Positions 42,853 through 53,101 are shown, counted from the first letter of the stretch. The stretch is 64,000 nucleotides of DNA from Streptococcus suis YS161 (GCF_002760245.1 NZ_ASCA01000007.1:1-64000), one strand, 5' to 3'. Translations and numbers: made by a program. The notes: generated by a model not told the origin, from the sequence alone.

Positions 42853-43764
42853 TTACAAATATTCTTTCAAATCTTCTTGCCATTGCTTTTCTAACATGGT
42901 TACCAAATGTGTATCTTCAATCATATCAGCAAATAGTTTTGCTTTTTGATAGCACCCTTCTGCCAAACTATACTTATTCTCCACAACAAGAGCATGTTTC
43001 CAATGCAACATAAGTAAAATTGGTTTCTTTTGGAAATCCTGTGTCTTCTCCATTATTTCTTGAAGACAAGCAATATAAAGGTCAAAAAACTCATAGGACC
43101 CCAGCATATCCAAACAAGCCAGACCTGAAAAAATAACATTACTCAGAAGAAATAATTGCTCTGGCTGAACAAGATTGACATGCTTTATTAAACGCGATAA
43201 GAATGATTGCAACTTGCCAATTTCTGATAACTGATTTTTCTTATTTTTTATATGTGCAAATACACTGACGAAATACAGACTAATCAGTTCTAAATCCTTC
43301 AACGAAAAGACTTCTTTTTCCTCAAGTTCAGGTAAATACGTTTCTAATAAGGCTACTGCATATTCTGGATGTTGTGTGCGAATAACATCCAGAATCGCTC
43401 TTGACGTTTCAACCCACACCGTTTCCTCCGGTGGTAATTGTTCACAATACAGTACTTCTATTTCATCAAGGTATTGTTCCTTTTTATCCAACACCTCCAC
43501 CTTATTATATATCGGCTCCCGCAGCAACTTGTACTTGAGTTCCAAATAACCTTGTGGTAGTTCCTTATAGTCTGGCATCAGGCTATAGGCTGGAATGCCT
43601 AAACGCTGGGAAATGTACTCTAGCTTTGGAATAGAAGGCTGCGATTGACCACTTTCTATCCGAGCTAATTGGCGTACCGTCAACTCGGATTCATCTCCAC
43701 AAAAATCTGGGCGACTCAGTCCCTTTTCTAATCGTAAGCGTTCGATTTTTTGTCCCAAATCCAT
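42853..43764 (-). CDS. ComR-like (Rgg/RRNPP) pheromone-responsive activator
   Basis: A 303-aa regulator. N-terminal XRE helix-turn-helix (1-70: IERLRLEKGLSRPDFCGDES, LTVRQLARIESGQSQPS, KLEYISQRLGI) then YSLMPDYKELPQGYLELKY, all close to ComR of streptococci, and a TPR-like pheromone-binding domain to the end. ComR binds the imported XIP peptide and then activates comS and target promoters. Next to a ComS-like gene and a bacteriocin-type operon, it is more likely a ComR paralogue (as ScuR/SarF of S. salivarius) than the competence master regulator. ATG 43764 follows GGGGGG. Confidence 0.85.
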   Translation of the reverse strand: MDLGQKIERLRLEKGLSRPDFCGDESELTVRQLARIESGQSQPSIPKLEYISQRLGIPAYSLMPDYKELPQGYLELKYKLLREPIYNKVEVLDKKEQYLDEIEVLYCEQLPPEETVWVETSRAILDVIRTQHPEYAVALLETYLPELEEKEVFSLKDLELISLYFVSVFAHIKNKKNQLSEIGKLQSFLSRLIKHVNLVQPEQLFLLSNVIFSGLACLDMLGSYEFFDLYIACLQEIMEKTQDFQKKPILLMLHWKHALVVENKYSLAEGCYQKAKLFADMIEDTHLVTMLEKQWQEDLKEYL

Positions 43765-43804
43765 ACCAGTCCCCCCCACTGCACCTATTTATCCTTACCT
43801 AAAC

Positions 43805-43833
43805 AGTATACCACATCTTGCAAGCCTTTACAA
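43805..43833 (-). promoter_or_regulatory. Promoter of the comR-like gene
   Basis: Minus strand TTGTAA (43828-43833), 17 bp, TATACT (43805-43810). The malQ terminator abuts the -35. Confidence 0.75.
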
Positions 43834-43835
43834 AA

Positions 43836-43857
43836 AACACCAGCCTAGGCTGATGTT
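43836..43857 (-). terminator. Terminator of malQ
   Basis: AACACCAGCC / GGCTGATGTT stem (43836-43845 with 43848-43857, one G-U) and a T-run on the minus strand; overlaps the malQ stop. Confidence 0.82.
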
Positions 43858-45383
43858 TCTGTTCCTTCTTGTTCTTTCGCTTTGACAATGGCATTCTCAC
43901 GGCGGTAGGTCACTGTCAAATCAAGCAAGTCCGCCTCAATGGCAGGGGTGAGCTGATCAGCAGTCATCCTCCAAGTCCAGTTACCACCAAGTGTATTTGG
44001 CAAGTTCATGCGAGCCGAACCATCCAAACCAAGTAGGTCCTGCATAGTAGCCACCGCCATAAAGGCAGGTGAACCAAAGAGCAGGCGGAAAAGAGCATGA
44101 CTGACCGTTTCGCCCTCACGACGATTGCTGTACTTATCTAAGAATGCACGCGATTCTTTCGTTGTTTCATTTTCGTACCAGCCAAGAATCGTATCATTGT
44201 CATGGGTTCCCGTATATGCCACCACATTATTAGGATGGTTATGCGGCATTTCAATGCTGTCGCCCTCAGGGTCAAAGGCAAACTGCAAAACTTTCATACC
44301 AGGAAAACCTGTCGTATCACGCAATTGGATGACCTTGTCTGTCACAGAGCCCAAATCCTCAGCTATGATATTTAAGTCTCCGAGTTCACGTTTGATTGTA
44401 TCAAATAATTCAAAACCTGGTGCTTCCACACGGTAGCCATTGACCGCTGTTTCTTCACCCGCTGGAATTTCCCAGAAAGAGGCAAAGCCGATAAAGTGGT
44501 CGATACGTACCATATCGTATATCTTAAAGGATTCACGTAAACGAGCAACCCACCAAGTAAATCCGTCATGCTTCATCACTTCCCAATCATAAATCGGATT
44601 GCCCCAAAGCTGACCAATTTCCGAAAAGGCATCTGGTGGGCATCCTGCAACCACACTCGGTTTGCCTTCTTCATCCGTTTTAAAGAAATGTGGATTAGCC
44701 CACATATCGGCAGAATCAGCCGCGATATAAATTGGCATATCCCCAACAAACTCAACACCTTTGGCATTGGCGTAAGCCTTTAAAGCCTTCCATTGTGAAA
44801 AGAATAAATATTGTGTAATGCGGTGATAATCAATTCGATCTGCCAACAAGTGACGATAATATTCCAAGGTATCGTGGTAACGTAAGCGCGCCCCTTGATC
44901 TTCCCACTCTGTCCAAGGTTTGAGATCAAAATGCTCTTTTATAGCCATATACTCCGCAAAGGTATGAATCCAAAAGTCATTCTCCCCTAAGAACATCCAG
45001 TAATCTTCCGGCAAGCCTTGTGCCTTCATGTTGGCAACTGCCTTCTCCAGTAATGGACGGCGAGCATAAAAAATGGCTGCGTAATCTACCTCTGTAGGAT
45101 TCTGCCCAAAGTCAACACCGTGTAAATCCTCTGCTGCCAGCCAGCCTTTATCAATCAATATATCGAAATCAATAAAATGGGTATTCCCTGCAAAAGCTGA
45201 AAATGACTGGTAAGGAGAATCTCCATAACTGGTTGTTCCCAAAGGTAAGATTTGCCAATAGCGTTGCTTAGTTCTTACCAAAAAATCAACAAATTCATAG
45301 GCCGATTGTCCCATGGAACCAATTCCATATTTTCCTGGTAATGATGAAATGTGCATCAGCACACCACTCTGTCTTACTTTCAT
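43845..45383 (-). CDS. malQ: 4-alpha-glucanotransferase
   Basis: A 512-aa GH77 amylomaltase that rearranges maltodextrins and releases glucose. SGVLMHISSLPGKYGIGSMG at the N terminus, MVRIDHFIGFASFW, the nucleophile region, and AEDLGSVTDKV plus YTGTHDNDTILGW are typical of GH77. Divergent from malE, with a MalR operator at 45412-45425 just after its -10. The usual partner malP (glycogen phosphorylase) does not follow; the comR-like locus does. Confidence 0.96.
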   Translation of the reverse strand: MKVRQSGVLMHISSLPGKYGIGSMGQSAYEFVDFLVRTKQRYWQILPLGTTSYGDSPYQSFSAFAGNTHFIDFDILIDKGWLAAEDLHGVDFGQNPTEVDYAAIFYARRPLLEKAVANMKAQGLPEDYWMFLGENDFWIHTFAEYMAIKEHFDLKPWTEWEDQGARLRYHDTLEYYRHLLADRIDYHRITQYLFFSQWKALKAYANAKGVEFVGDMPIYIAADSADMWANPHFFKTDEEGKPSVVAGCPPDAFSEIGQLWGNPIYDWEVMKHDGFTWWVARLRESFKIYDMVRIDHFIGFASFWEIPAGEETAVNGYRVEAPGFELFDTIKRELGDLNIIAEDLGSVTDKVIQLRDTTGFPGMKVLQFAFDPEGDSIEMPHNHPNNVVAYTGTHDNDTILGWYENETTKESRAFLDKYSNRREGETVSHALFRLLFGSPAFMAVATMQDLLGLDGSARMNLPNTLGGNWTWRMTADQLTPAIEADLLDLTVTYRRENAIVKAKEQEGTETSA

Positions 45384-45411
45384 AAGCTCTCCTATCTAAT
45401 CCGCTTACACG

Positions 45412-45462
45412 ACGCAAACGTTTTCTCTTTTTCATTATATACTGAAAACGGTAACAAATCAA
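45412..45462 (-). promoter_or_regulatory. malQ promoter with MalR operator
   Basis: Minus strand TTGATT (45457-45462), 17 bp, TATAAT (45434-45439). GAAAACGTTTGCGT (45412-45425) follows the -10, a LacI-family half-symmetric operator that also occurs in the malE promoter. Confidence 0.8.
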
Positions 45463-45579
45463 GGGATTTTCCTTTAATTCTGTTCGTTCCTATACCATTT
45501 CATATTTCTCTTCATTATATATACAAAAAAATTCTTATGTTTTTTAAAACTCAAAAAAATTTTTAAATTTTTTTTATAA

Positions 45580-45641
45580 AAACGCTTGCAAACGGATTCA
45601 ATCTGGTGTATAATGAAGTCAACTTAGGAAAACGTTTGCGC
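45580..45641 (+). promoter_or_regulatory. malE promoter with MalR operator and cre-like site
   Basis: TTGCAA (45586-45591), 17 bp, TATAAT (45609-45614). GAAAACGTTTGCGC (45628-45641) follows the -10 as in the malQ promoter. AACGCTTGCAAACGG overlaps the -35; TGCAAACGGATTCA (45587-45600) matches a cre site in about 12 of 14 positions, so CcpA or MalR may act there. Confidence 0.78.
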
Positions 45642-45685
45642 TATGCGGACGTCACACAAAACTATTTATCTTCGGAGGGAAGAAA

Positions 45686-46945
45686 ATGAAACACAATCTC
45701 CTTAAGAGCGTTGCTCTTCTTGCTGCATCAACTGCTGTTTTAGCTGCTTGCTCAAACTCAGGTTCATCAACAGAGGCATCTAAGTCTGCTGAAGGTAGCA
45801 AAGAATTGACTGTCTACGTTGACCCAGGTTATGAAACTTACATCAATGATGTCAAAGCTGACTTCGAAAAAGAAAATGGTGTGACTGTTACAGTTAAAAC
45901 TGGTGATGCTTTGACTGGTTTGGATAACTTGTCATTGGACAACCAATCTGGTTCAGCTCCAGACGTTATGATGGCACCATACGACCGTGTAGGTAGCCTT
46001 GGTTCTGAAGGTCAATTATCTGAATTGACACTTGCAGATGATAGCAAAGCAGATGACACAACAACTGCTCTTGTAACAAACGGTGGTAAAGTTTACGGTT
46101 CACCAGCAGTTATCGAAACACTTGTTCTTTACTACAACAAAGACTTGTTGACTGAAGCACCAAAAACATTTGCTGAATTGGAAACACTTGCTAAAGATAG
46201 CAAATACGCCTTCGAAGGAGAAGCTGGTAAAACAACTGCCTTCCTTGCTGACTGGACAAACTTCTACTACACTTACGGACTTCTAGCTGGTTACGGTGGC
46301 TACGTATTTGGCGAAAACGGTACTGATCCAAAAGACATCGGACTTGCTAATGAAGGTGCCATCAAAGCGATTGAATACGCTAAAACTTGGTATGAAAAAT
46401 GGCCTCAAGGTCTCCAAGACAGGACAGCTGCTAACAACTTGATCAATACGCAATTTACTGAAGGTAAAGCAGCTGCTATTATCGAAGGACCTTGGAAAGC
46501 AGCTTCATATAAAGAAGCTGGCGTAAACTACGGTGTAGCAACAATCCCAACTCTTCCAAATGGCGATAACTACGAAACATTTGGTGGTGGTAAAGCGTGG
46601 GTTGTTCCTGCAGGCGCTAAAAACCAAGAAATGGCTCAAAAATTTGTTAACTTCTTGACTGCTACAGACCAACAAAAAGCACTTTACGATGCTACAAACG
46701 AAGTTCCTGCTAACACAGAAGCACGTGAATATACTGTATCTAAAAACGATGAATTGACAACTGCAGTTATCAACCAGTTCGCTTCAGCTCAACCAATGCC
46801 AAACATCTCTGAAATGGGTTCAGTTTGGGAACCAGCTGCTAACATGCTCTTCGAAGCAGCAAGTGGTGCTAAAGACGCTAAAACTGCTGCAACAGACGCT
46901 GTGAAAGCTATTGCAGACGAAATTGCTCAAAAACACAGCAACTAG
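45686..46945 (+). CDS. malE: Maltodextrin-binding lipoprotein of the ABC transporter
   Basis: A 419-aa solute-binding protein (MalE/MalX). Lipoprotein signal with lipobox VLAAC (Cys21) in MKHNLLKSVALLAASTAVLA; then an extracellular binding protein of family 1 with GKVYGSPAVIETLVLYYNKDLL and GKAAAIIEGPWKAASY. It delivers maltodextrins to MalF/MalG. Strong CGGAGGG ribosome binding site. The ATPase (MsmK/MalK) is not in the window, as usual in streptococci where a shared ATPase serves several sugar transporters. Confidence 0.96.
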   Translation: MKHNLLKSVALLAASTAVLAACSNSGSSTEASKSAEGSKELTVYVDPGYETYINDVKADFEKENGVTVTVKTGDALTGLDNLSLDNQSGSAPDVMMAPYDRVGSLGSEGQLSELTLADDSKADDTTTALVTNGGKVYGSPAVIETLVLYYNKDLLTEAPKTFAELETLAKDSKYAFEGEAGKTTAFLADWTNFYYTYGLLAGYGGYVFGENGTDPKDIGLANEGAIKAIEYAKTWYEKWPQGLQDRTAANNLINTQFTEGKAAAIIEGPWKAASYKEAGVNYGVATIPTLPNGDNYETFGGGKAWVVPAGAKNQEMAQKFVNFLTATDQQKALYDATNEVPANTEAREYTVSKNDELTTAVINQFASAQPMPNISEMGSVWEPAANMLFEAASGAKDAKTAATDAVKAIADEIAQKHSN

Positions 46946-46960
46946 TCAAGTTTAAAGTTG

Positions 46961-46990
46961 GACTGGGAGTTCCTCCCAGTCTACTTTATT
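46961..46990 (+). terminator. Partial terminator between malE and malF
   Basis: GACTGGGAG / CTCCCAGTC perfect 9-bp stem with a TTC loop followed by TACTTTATT. It would leave the binding protein in excess over the permeases. Confidence 0.7.
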
Positions 46991-47057
46991 ACTTAACGAT
47001 AAACTGAATAGATAAAATCGACCATCTATTCAGAAGCTATATAAGGAGACTATGACT

Positions 47058-48347
47058 ATGAAACAAAATCCAGGTAAGGCACTCCTTTTGTCCCTGATCC
47101 CTGGTCTCGGACAAATCTACAATAAACAAAAAGCCAAAGGATACATCTTTTTGGGTGTTACCCTTGCCTTCCTTGTTTATTTTATTGCAATTGCAGCTGG
47201 TGAATTAGGCAACTTGATTACCCTCGGTAGTGTTCGTGGACAAGATAATTCACTATTCATGCTGATTCGTGGTTCTTTCCATTTGATTATCACGGTTGTC
47301 TATCTCGCTTTCTATGCACTCAACCTAAAAGATGCACGTGATACTGCGAAACGATGGAATTCAGGGATGCCAGTAGCTACCACATTAAAAGAAATGGTAA
47401 AAGGTATCTATGAGAATGGTTTCCCATATCTCTTGATTATCCCATCATATATTGCGATGACCTTTGCTATCATCTTCCCAGTTGTCGTTACATTGTTTAT
47501 CGCCTTTACAAACTACGACTTCAAACACCTGCCACCAGGTGCCTTGTTGGATTGGATTGGTATTACCAACTTTACAAACATCTGGAAACTAAGCACATTC
47601 CGTACAGCATTTGGCTCTGTACTTGGCTGGACAATTATCTGGGCACTCTGCGCTTCAACAGCTCAAATTGTTATCGGTATCTTGACAGCCATCATCGCAA
47701 ATCAACCATTCATCAAAGGAAAACGTATCTTCGGTGTTATCTTCTTGCTCCCATGGGCTGTTCCTGCCTTCGTAACTATCTTGACTTTTAGTAACATGTT
47801 CAACGATAGTGTCGGCGCTATTAACACACAGGTATTGCCATTCTTGAGCAAATTCCTACCATTCATCGATAATTTCCTTATCCCTTGGAAGACCGACCCA
47901 TTCTGGACTAAAGTTGCCCTCATTATGATGCAGGCTTGGCTTGGGTTCCCTTATATCTATGTTTTGACCTTGGGTATTTTACAATCCATTCCAAACGACT
48001 TGTATGAAGCTGCTTACATTGATGGTGCAAGTGCCATTCAAAAATTCCGTAACATCACCCTTCCGATGATTTTAGCAGTAGCAGCTCCAACACTAATCAG
48101 TCAATACACCTTCAACTTCAACAACTTCTCTATCATCTACCTCTTCAACAATGGTGGTCCTGGTAGCGTCGGTGGTGGAGCAGGTTCAACTGACATCTTG
48201 ATTTCATGGATTTATAAATTAACCACAGGTACATCACCTCAATACTCAATGGCGGCAGCAGTTACATTGATTATCTCAATGATTGTCATCAGTATTTCCA
48301 TGATTGCCTTCAAAAAACTAAATGCTTTTGAAATGGAGGATGTATAA
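47058..48347 (+). CDS. malF: Maltodextrin ABC transporter permease
   Basis: A 429-aa inner membrane subunit (MalF/MalC). It has the N-terminal segment [20 protein letters not shown] with extra helices and a binding-protein-dependent transport domain with the EAA loop [20 protein letters not shown], which contacts the ATPase. Start 47058 (GGAG 9 nt upstream) is preferred over ATG 47052. Partner of MalG. Confidence 0.94.
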   Translation: MKQNPGKALLLSLIPGLGQIYNKQKAKGYIFLGVTLAFLVYFIAIAAGELGNLITLGSVRGQDNSLFMLIRGSFHLIITVVYLAFYALNLKDARDTAKRWNSGMPVATTLKEMVKGIYENGFPYLLIIPSYIAMTFAIIFPVVVTLFIAFTNYDFKHLPPGALLDWIGITNFTNIWKLSTFRTAFGSVLGWTIIWALCASTAQIVIGILTAIIANQPFIKGKRIFGVIFLLPWAVPAFVTILTFSNMFNDSVGAINTQVLPFLSKFLPFIDNFLIPWKTDPFWTKVALIMMQAWLGFPYIYVLTLGILQSIPNDLYEAAYIDGASAIQKFRNITLPMILAVAAPTLISQYTFNFNNFSIIYLFNNGGPGSVGGGAGSTDILISWIYKLTTGTSPQYSMAAAVTLIISMIVISISMIAFKKLNAFEMEDV

Positions 48348-48348
48348 G

Positions 48349-49191
48349 ATGAAAGTATCTGTAAAAACTAGACGCATACTCAATCAGACCTTAACCTATC
48401 TCTATCTGATTGTTCTGTCTGTTATCATCATCTATCCTCTCTTGATTACAATCATGTCCGCCTTCAAGTCTGGTAACGTGGTTGCCTTCAAATTGGATAG
48501 CAATATCAACTTTACACTAGACAATTTCAGCAAGCTCTTTAGCGAGACTCTATACGGAACCTGGTACCTCAATACGCTTATCATTGCTCTCTTGACAATG
48601 GTTATTCAAACAAGTATAGTGGTACTAGCGGGTTACGCTTATAGTCGCTATAACTTCATCGCTCGTAAGCAGAGTTTGGTCTTCTTCTTGATTATCCAAA
48701 TGGTACCAACCATGGCTGCTCTTACCGCCTTCTTCGTTATGGCCCTCATGCTCAATGCGCTCAACCAAAGCTGGTTCCTCATCTTCCTTTATGTCGGTGG
48801 TGGTATCCCAATGAACGCTTGGCTCATGAAAGGCTACTTCGATACGGTGCCAATCTCACTTGATGAATCTGCAAAACTAGACGGCGCTGGTCACTTCAGA
48901 CGTTTCTGGCAAATCGTCCTCCCACTCGTTCGTCCAATGATTGCTGTACAAGCGCTCTGGGCCTTCATGGGACCTTTTGGAGATTACATTCTATCCAAAT
49001 TCTTGCTTCGTGAAAAAGAATTCTATACTGTAGCTGTCGGACTTCAAACCTTCATCAGTGATGTGAAAAATATGAAGATTGCCTACTTTGCGGCAGGTGC
49101 CATTCTTATTGCCCTCCCTATCAGTATCCTATTCTTCTTCCTACAAAAGAACTTTGTATCTGGTTTAACAAGCGGTGGCGACAAGGGATAA
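48349..49191 (+). CDS. malG: Maltodextrin ABC transporter permease
   Basis: A 280-aa permease (MalG/MalD) with six helices and the EAA loop [20 protein letters not shown]. It starts [23 protein letters not shown] 48349 follows GGAGGATGTATAAG and lies 1 nt after the malF stop. The longer frame from 48322 overlaps malF and is rejected. Confidence 0.94.
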   Translation: MKVSVKTRRILNQTLTYLYLIVLSVIIIYPLLITIMSAFKSGNVVAFKLDSNINFTLDNFSKLFSETLYGTWYLNTLIIALLTMVIQTSIVVLAGYAYSRYNFIARKQSLVFFLIIQMVPTMAALTAFFVMALMLNALNQSWFLIFLYVGGGIPMNAWLMKGYFDTVPISLDESAKLDGAGHFRRFWQIVLPLVRPMIAVQALWAFMGPFGDYILSKFLLREKEFYTVAVGLQTFISDVKNMKIAYFAAGAILIALPISILFFFLQKNFVSGLTSGGDKG

Positions 49192-49250
49192 CCCTGTCCC
49201 ACCTTTTCCCTTTTCAGGGGAAACATTGATATTTATGAAAGGTCCAACGA

Positions 49251-50033
49251 ATGCTCCCATATCCTTTTTCCTATTTTTCTAGTATCTTCTCTCCAAGAAA
49301 TATGTTTGCCAATCGTAGACTAATGAACCTTTGGCAACGGTTGTTTACAACGCTTTTTTTAGTGGCGCTCTTGCTCATTCCGAGCTCCCTACAGACTGTC
49401 AATCTCGAAACCTATCCTTTAGAAAATTTCGTAGAAGGTATCTATTCACCTCTGACAGATCAGGTCGTAGATGACCTCCGTCAACATGCAGTCATCGAAA
49501 ACAACCACCTAACCTATACTGGAAATACTAACTGGGAGCAAGTGACATTTGGTGATACCGTTAGCTCTAGTTCTGACTTTACTTATCAATTCGCCAATCA
49601 GTCTCTGACTATTCGTAAAGGAAGTGATATTCTAAGCGAATTGACTTATGAAGGTTTGAATACTGACGATTTTGCTAGTAAGGAGACATTAACTGCAGCC
49701 ATCTCTAAAAAATGGTATCAAGCCAACCGAGCAGCTGTCGGACTGTCCATCACTCTTATTTCAACCTTTATTTTAACAACAAACCTACTCTTCATCCTAC
49801 TAGGAGCCAGCTTCTTCCTCTTTTTGACTAAAAAGTCTCGTTTCTTCCATTTTGAAACGTTTGCAGAGTGCTATAATTTTGCTATCAACTGTCTGGGCCT
49901 ACCTACTCTTATAGCCTGTCTAATTGGACTATTTGGTCAACCTGTGACTACCCTTCTAACCATACAAAATATCCTATTTGTACTATGCTTGTTATGGGTA
50001 TTTTTCAAAACAAAATTCAGAGATGAAATCTAG
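49251..50033 (+). CDS. malA: Maltodextrin operon membrane protein (MalA, DUF1189-like)
   Basis: A 260-aa membrane protein: N-terminal helix (about 30-47), extracytoplasmic region (50-160) and three helices (about 163-255). Family and position between malG and malR match streptococcal MalA (DUF1189). Its biochemical role is unknown; it may assist uptake or sensing. It is 9 nt upstream of malR. Confidence 0.82.
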   Translation: MLPYPFSYFSSIFSPRNMFANRRLMNLWQRLFTTLFLVALLLIPSSLQTVNLETYPLENFVEGIYSPLTDQVVDDLRQHAVIENNHLTYTGNTNWEQVTFGDTVSSSSDFTYQFANQSLTIRKGSDILSELTYEGLNTDDFASKETLTAAISKKWYQANRAAVGLSITLISTFILTTNLLFILLGASFFLFLTKKSRFFHFETFAECYNFAINCLGLPTLIACLIGLFGQPVTTLLTIQNILFVLCLLWVFFKTKFRDEI

Positions 50034-50042
50034 GAGGTCTAT

Positions 50043-51026
50043 ATGCGTGCTACCATCAAAGATGTGGCCAAATTAGCTGGTGTCTCGCCATCTACAGTTA
50101 CTCGTGTCATTCAAAACAGCTCTGCCATTAGCCAAAAAACGAAAGACTTGGTTAGGAAAGCCATGGCGGATCTCAACTACCATCCAAACCTCAACGCTCG
50201 AAGCCTAGTTTCTAGCTATACACAGGTTATCGGACTGGTTTTGCCAGATGACTCGGATGTTTTCTATCAAAACCCCTTCTTCCCTACTGCCTTACGAGGA
50301 ATTTCTCAAGTTGCAGCAGATCATAATTATGCCATCCAAATCTCCACAGGAAAGAATGAAGAACAGCGTCTAGAAGCGATTTCTCAGATGGTCTACGGCA
50401 AACGAGTGGACGGACTCATCTTCCTCTATTCCAAGCCCGACGATCCATTGGTACAATTGGCTATCCAACACAAATTCCCTTTCCTCATTCTTGGTAAGGC
50501 GGATTCTCCATTCATATCACTAGTTGATAATGATAATATCCAGGCCGGCTTTGAAGCTACCAACTACTTCATCAATAAAGGTTACAAAAACATTGCCTTC
50601 GTCGCTGGTAACAAAGAGTTGGTCGTATCTCAAGACCGTTATACAGGTTACAAGAACGCCCTTAAATCACACAATATTCCCCTGGATGAAAACAAGGTCA
50701 AGTTTGTGTCTGGCTTCCTTCTCGAAGACAGTGCCTATAAAATTTCTAAGAAATTACTCAAACAAGACCTGGATGCAATCGTCACAACCGACACTTCCGT
50801 TGCCGAAGGTGTTGTCAAATATCTCAACGAAGTCGGAGTCAAACTTCCTATCATTTCTTTCGACTCCGTCAAACCAAAACTAGATATTGTAGCCTACGTT
50901 GACGTCCACGCTATTAAACTAGGACGTGTCGCATTCAATACTCTCCACCAAATTATCAATGACAACAAGGAAGACAAGCAAGTCTGCTACCGACGTGTCA
51001 TTCCACATACCATTACCGAACTCTAA
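50043..51026 (+). CDS. malR: LacI family maltose operon repressor
   Basis: A 327-aa regulator. N-terminal LacI helix-turn-helix ATIKDVAKLAGVSPSTVTRV with the hinge NLNARSLVSS, then a periplasmic-binding-type effector domain. It represses the mal genes in the absence of maltose/maltodextrins by binding ACGCAAACGTTTNC-type operators, present here before both malQ and malE. ATG follows AGGAGG. Confidence 0.95.
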   Translation: MRATIKDVAKLAGVSPSTVTRVIQNSSAISQKTKDLVRKAMADLNYHPNLNARSLVSSYTQVIGLVLPDDSDVFYQNPFFPTALRGISQVAADHNYAIQISTGKNEEQRLEAISQMVYGKRVDGLIFLYSKPDDPLVQLAIQHKFPFLILGKADSPFISLVDNDNIQAGFEATNYFINKGYKNIAFVAGNKELVVSQDRYTGYKNALKSHNIPLDENKVKFVSGFLLEDSAYKISKKLLKQDLDAIVTTDTSVAEGVVKYLNEVGVKLPIISFDSVKPKLDIVAYVDVHAIKLGRVAFNTLHQIINDNKEDKQVCYRRVIPHTITEL

Positions 51027-51049
51027 CTTAGAAAGGAGCCTTTTGGCTC

Positions 51050-53101
51050 ATGGCATTACGACAATTCCAAGCATTCCTTGATGATGTAGCAACTATTCGC
51101 TTGGTCATGGAAAAACGATTCGACTCCGAACATATGAGCTTCTCACTCGAATCAAATGATGCTACGTCTCAACTTTTTATCCATTCCTGTCTAGAAGTAG
51201 ATAATCTCGTTATCTATTATCTAACCAGCCTCCATGCATTGACATTGGACAAGGACTATACCATCTACGACCAGGACCGTAATAAAGCTGAACTCGGCTA
51301 TGGTCATATCGTTCGCTCTACACTTTTTGAACAAAGTTATACATACAATGGGCAAGACTTGGGAGCAACCTATCGACCAGAGGCAACAACCTTTAAGTTA
51401 TGGGCACCTATTTCTAAGCAAGTTTTTCTTGTTCTAGAAGGAAACCCACATGCAATGACTAAGGGAGCAAAAGGAGTTTGGGAAATTACTGTTGAAGGAG
51501 ACCTAGAAGCGCACAGCTATCACTATCTCCACAAAGTAAACGGTGAATGGATTTCCGTTCACGATCCCTACGCCCTGTCTTCCACAGCCAACTCAGGTGA
51601 CAGCTACGTTATCAATCCAGATAAACTTCATAAAATCCGTCGTGCTAAGACCCAACGACCTATCTCTCAGGCCATTATCTATGAAATGAGCGTCCGTGAT
51701 TTCTCATGGCAAAAAGAAGCTGGTTTCAAGCATCGCAGTCAATTTCTCGGATTGACAGAGTCTCCTACCATGGATGGAATGAAGCTAGGAATGGATTACA
51801 TCAGAGAACTAGGCGTTACCCATATTCAATTATTGCCTGTTTATGATTTTGGCAGTGTGGATGAAAATAAACCCCAAGCTGTTTACAACTGGGGCTACGA
51901 CCCTATGCAATACAATCTGCCAGAAGGTTCCTATTCTAGCCAACCAAATGATCCTTACGCACGTATTCTAGAGCTACAAGAAGCTATTCAGGCCTACCAT
52001 GATGCAGATATTTCCGTTATTATGGACGTTGTTTACAACCACGTCTATCATGCTGAAAAGTACGCATTTGAGCTCATCGTTCCAGGCTACTTCTATCGCT
52101 ATGATGACCACGGCATGCGAACAGACGGGACATTCTGCGGTAACGACGTTGCCAGCGAGCGCAGTATGGTCCGCAACTACATCAAACAATCCCTTCGCCA
52201 ATGGCTAGAACTCTATGGTTTTGATGGCTTCCGTTTCGACCTTATGGGGATTTTAGATAGCGAAACAATCAACCAGATTCAAACTGAATTATCTGCCATT
52301 CACCCAAATGTCTACCTCTATGGCGAAGGCTGGAAAATGGCAACAGGCCTCGAATTTGAAAAGCTGGCTCATCAGTACAATGCAGAGCAGTTACCTGAAA
52401 TCAGCTTCTTCAACGACGATTACCGTGATACCTTTAAGAAACTCTTACTCAAGCCAAACCGTCTAATAGATAAGCAATTACACGAAAAGGTACAACATCT
52501 CCTGACTGGTAGCCGATTAAGCCATTTCTTAACGCCTCAACAGTCCCTCAACTACATCGAATGCCATGATAATGCTACAGCATTTGACTATTTCCATATT
52601 GAGAATCCAAACTGGACACCTCAACAGCAAAAACGTGCTGCAAGTTTTGGTCTCCAGCTCATCTTAATCTCTCAGGGTATGGCCTTCATTCACAGCGGAC
52701 AGGAATTTTTCCGTACAAAAGATGAAATAGACAATACTTACAATGTCCCTGACCGTATCAACCGTCTGGACTGGACACGAGCTATTCGTTATAAGGAACA
52801 TATCGAATTCATTCAGGAATTAATTACCTTCCGCAAAAATAATCCAATACTCAGCCAGGATAACTACGAAAGTATCCAAGAAACTTGTGATTTCTACTGG
52901 TTAACTGAATATGTTCTTCGCTATCAAGTGACAAGTGAAGAAAAGACCATTCAATTTATCATCAACTTTGCGGATAGCGACTTTACCTATGAACGTGAAA
53001 AAGATAAGACAGTTCTCTACAACTATCCTCCAGTCGAAGAGCGTGATCAGCAAGAAATCACGATTGCAGGACAGAGTATTTGCATTTTAGAAGACAAATA
53101 G
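51050..53101 (+). CDS. pulA: Type I pullulanase (cytoplasmic)
   Basis: A 683-aa GH13 debranching enzyme. CBM48-like N-terminal part (about 90-190, TFKLWAPISKQVFLVLEG), the type I pullulanase signature YNWGYDPMQY, DVVYNHV (region I), GFRFDLMGI (nucleophile Asp), YGEGW (acid Glu) and ECHDN. There is no signal peptide, so it acts on imported branched dextrins together with MalQ. Last gene of the mal operon, 23 nt after malR. Confidence 0.93.
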   Translation: MALRQFQAFLDDVATIRLVMEKRFDSEHMSFSLESNDATSQLFIHSCLEVDNLVIYYLTSLHALTLDKDYTIYDQDRNKAELGYGHIVRSTLFEQSYTYNGQDLGATYRPEATTFKLWAPISKQVFLVLEGNPHAMTKGAKGVWEITVEGDLEAHSYHYLHKVNGEWISVHDPYALSSTANSGDSYVINPDKLHKIRRAKTQRPISQAIIYEMSVRDFSWQKEAGFKHRSQFLGLTESPTMDGMKLGMDYIRELGVTHIQLLPVYDFGSVDENKPQAVYNWGYDPMQYNLPEGSYSSQPNDPYARILELQEAIQAYHDADISVIMDVVYNHVYHAEKYAFELIVPGYFYRYDDHGMRTDGTFCGNDVASERSMVRNYIKQSLRQWLELYGFDGFRFDLMGILDSETINQIQTELSAIHPNVYLYGEGWKMATGLEFEKLAHQYNAEQLPEISFFNDDYRDTFKKLLLKPNRLIDKQLHEKVQHLLTGSRLSHFLTPQQSLNYIECHDNATAFDYFHIENPNWTPQQQKRAASFGLQLILISQGMAFIHSGQEFFRTKDEIDNTYNVPDRINRLDWTRAIRYKEHIEFIQELITFRKNNPILSQDNYESIQETCDFYWLTEYVLRYQVTSEEKTIQFIINFADSDFTYEREKDKTVLYNYPPVEERDQQEITIAGQSICILEDK

